This document shows, piece by piece, positions 63,584 to 64,000 of a DNA stretch of 64,000 bases. Numbering within the stretch: position 1 is the stretch's first letter; each line of letters begins with the position of its first letter. Source of the DNA: Flavobacteriaceae bacterium Ap0902 (lineage in GTDB: Bacteria > Bacteroidota > Bacteroidia > Flavobacteriales > Weeksellaceae); NCBI GenBank assembly GCA_009835005.1, contig WTFG01000004.1, positions 168,575 to 232,574 on the forward strand. Reading direction: 5' to 3'. The translations under genes and the position numbers were made by a program. The notes below the pieces were generated by a model. The model was given only the letters and a program-made list of their open reading frames with translations, made no database searches and was not told the origin of the DNA.

Positions 63584-64000
63584 GTAACAAAAATACTAAA
63601 TTATTATAGAACCCATGTTAACATACATAATGTTATTCTTTCAATAAGTTTAAACAAAATTGAAAGCCTAAAGCTACATATTTTTTAAACAGTCAAACTC
63701 ATTATTAATTAGCCGCGGGATTCACTTATCTTTAGCATACCTAATATACATATTATACCTACGTACTACATCCTGCAGCACAACATATAACATCCCCAGA
63801 AAATAATATTCCCAACAGTACCATTTAGAATAATCACGATAACATATCCGTCGCAAAACACTACACATTTCACCCAAAACTCATTTCAAGGACACATAAT
63901 AAGCTGGTTAATCATATATTAATACTATAAATCAGATGCAGTATAGCCAGCTATATAGAAATTGCAGCAACTATTTTTTCAGGGCGAATACCGGGCTTTT
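63584..64000. other. Non-coding terminal stretch
   Basis: 417 bases with no frame longer than about 50 codons. The plus strand is rich in A and C and differs slightly from typical intergenic text. A loose inverted pair AGCTGG/CCAGCT (about 63902 and 63948) is present. Nothing could be assigned. Confidence 0.4.

Noticed and set aside
1..64000. CRISPR arrays, rRNA or tRNA genes
   Set aside because: No regularly spaced repeats and no recognisable tRNA or rRNA text were seen on reading the intergenic regions.

Overview
The window is AT-rich chromosomal DNA from a member of the Bacteroidota, most likely a flavobacterium. Supporting signs are a type IX secretion C-terminal sorting domain (26642 end), a TonB-dependent receptor with a carboxypeptidase-like plug extension, lineage-typical families (DUF4876, DUF6850, PepSY-like, DUF721, the THUMP-like methyltransferase), a DnaJ with only two of the four zinc-finger repeats, and -7 boxes of the TAnnTTTG type. 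The assignment is inferred from gene content; no rRNA or tRNA gene was found.

Layout. 1-3532: a partial small protein, a DUF202 membrane protein, ettA and a formate/nitrite-type transporter. 3533-9900: an accessory zone with a type IIG restriction-modification enzyme, a probable toxin-antitoxin-chaperone (TAC) operon whose third gene looks SecB-like, a second diverged copy of the R-M gene tail, unknown genes and a promoter/terminator unit that may make a small RNA. 9917-17631: housekeeping and envelope genes (DUF1456, DUF1275, a PQQ-propeller lipoprotein, MscS, cardiolipin synthase, a KefF-like plus KefB/C-like pair). 17718-24062: minus-strand metabolic genes (PepSY-like proteins, acyl-CoA synthetase, dicarboxylate/amino-acid symporter, an unusual pyruvate kinase). 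24404-35075: a PH-like protein with an in-frame stop, a secreted EndoI nuclease, grpE-dnaJ, a UbiA-like protein, fsa, recF-DUF721-obg, ebfC, a thioesterase and a hydrolase.

35275-42683: an outer-membrane cassette (TonB receptor, DUF4876 lipoprotein, DUF6850 barrel, di-haem cytochrome c peroxidase) lies between a decayed 5' fragment of topB and the intact topB, giving an imperfect direct repeat of about 243 bp. 45051-54201: a DNA phosphorothioation island. dndCDE are on the plus strand; facing them is a tightly packed five-gene minus-strand operon (small XRE regulator, PLD-nuclease/SF2 helicase fusion, 70-aa protein, SMC/Rad50-like ATPase with a CxxC hook, 160-aa protein). I read the second operon as the restriction or interference arm. 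It is not the familiar DndFGH set, and dndA and dndB are absent. This is the most promising candidate for an under-described system. The right edge of the island holds two small unknown genes and the 3' remnant of a zinc alcohol dehydrogenase.

55418-63583: an SLC13-type permease, an HMA protein, mnmE, a THUMP-like methyltransferase, mutA, an ftsB-like gene, udk, menA and an upstream unknown gene, all typical core genes. The last ~420 bases hold no gene that I can see.

A theme of the window is accessory cargo bracketed by diverged copies of the end of a neighbouring gene (the R-M tail around the TAC operon, the topB head around the TonB cassette). This fits acquisition by recombination between non-identical alleles rather than by an insertion sequence; no transposase or integrase was seen.
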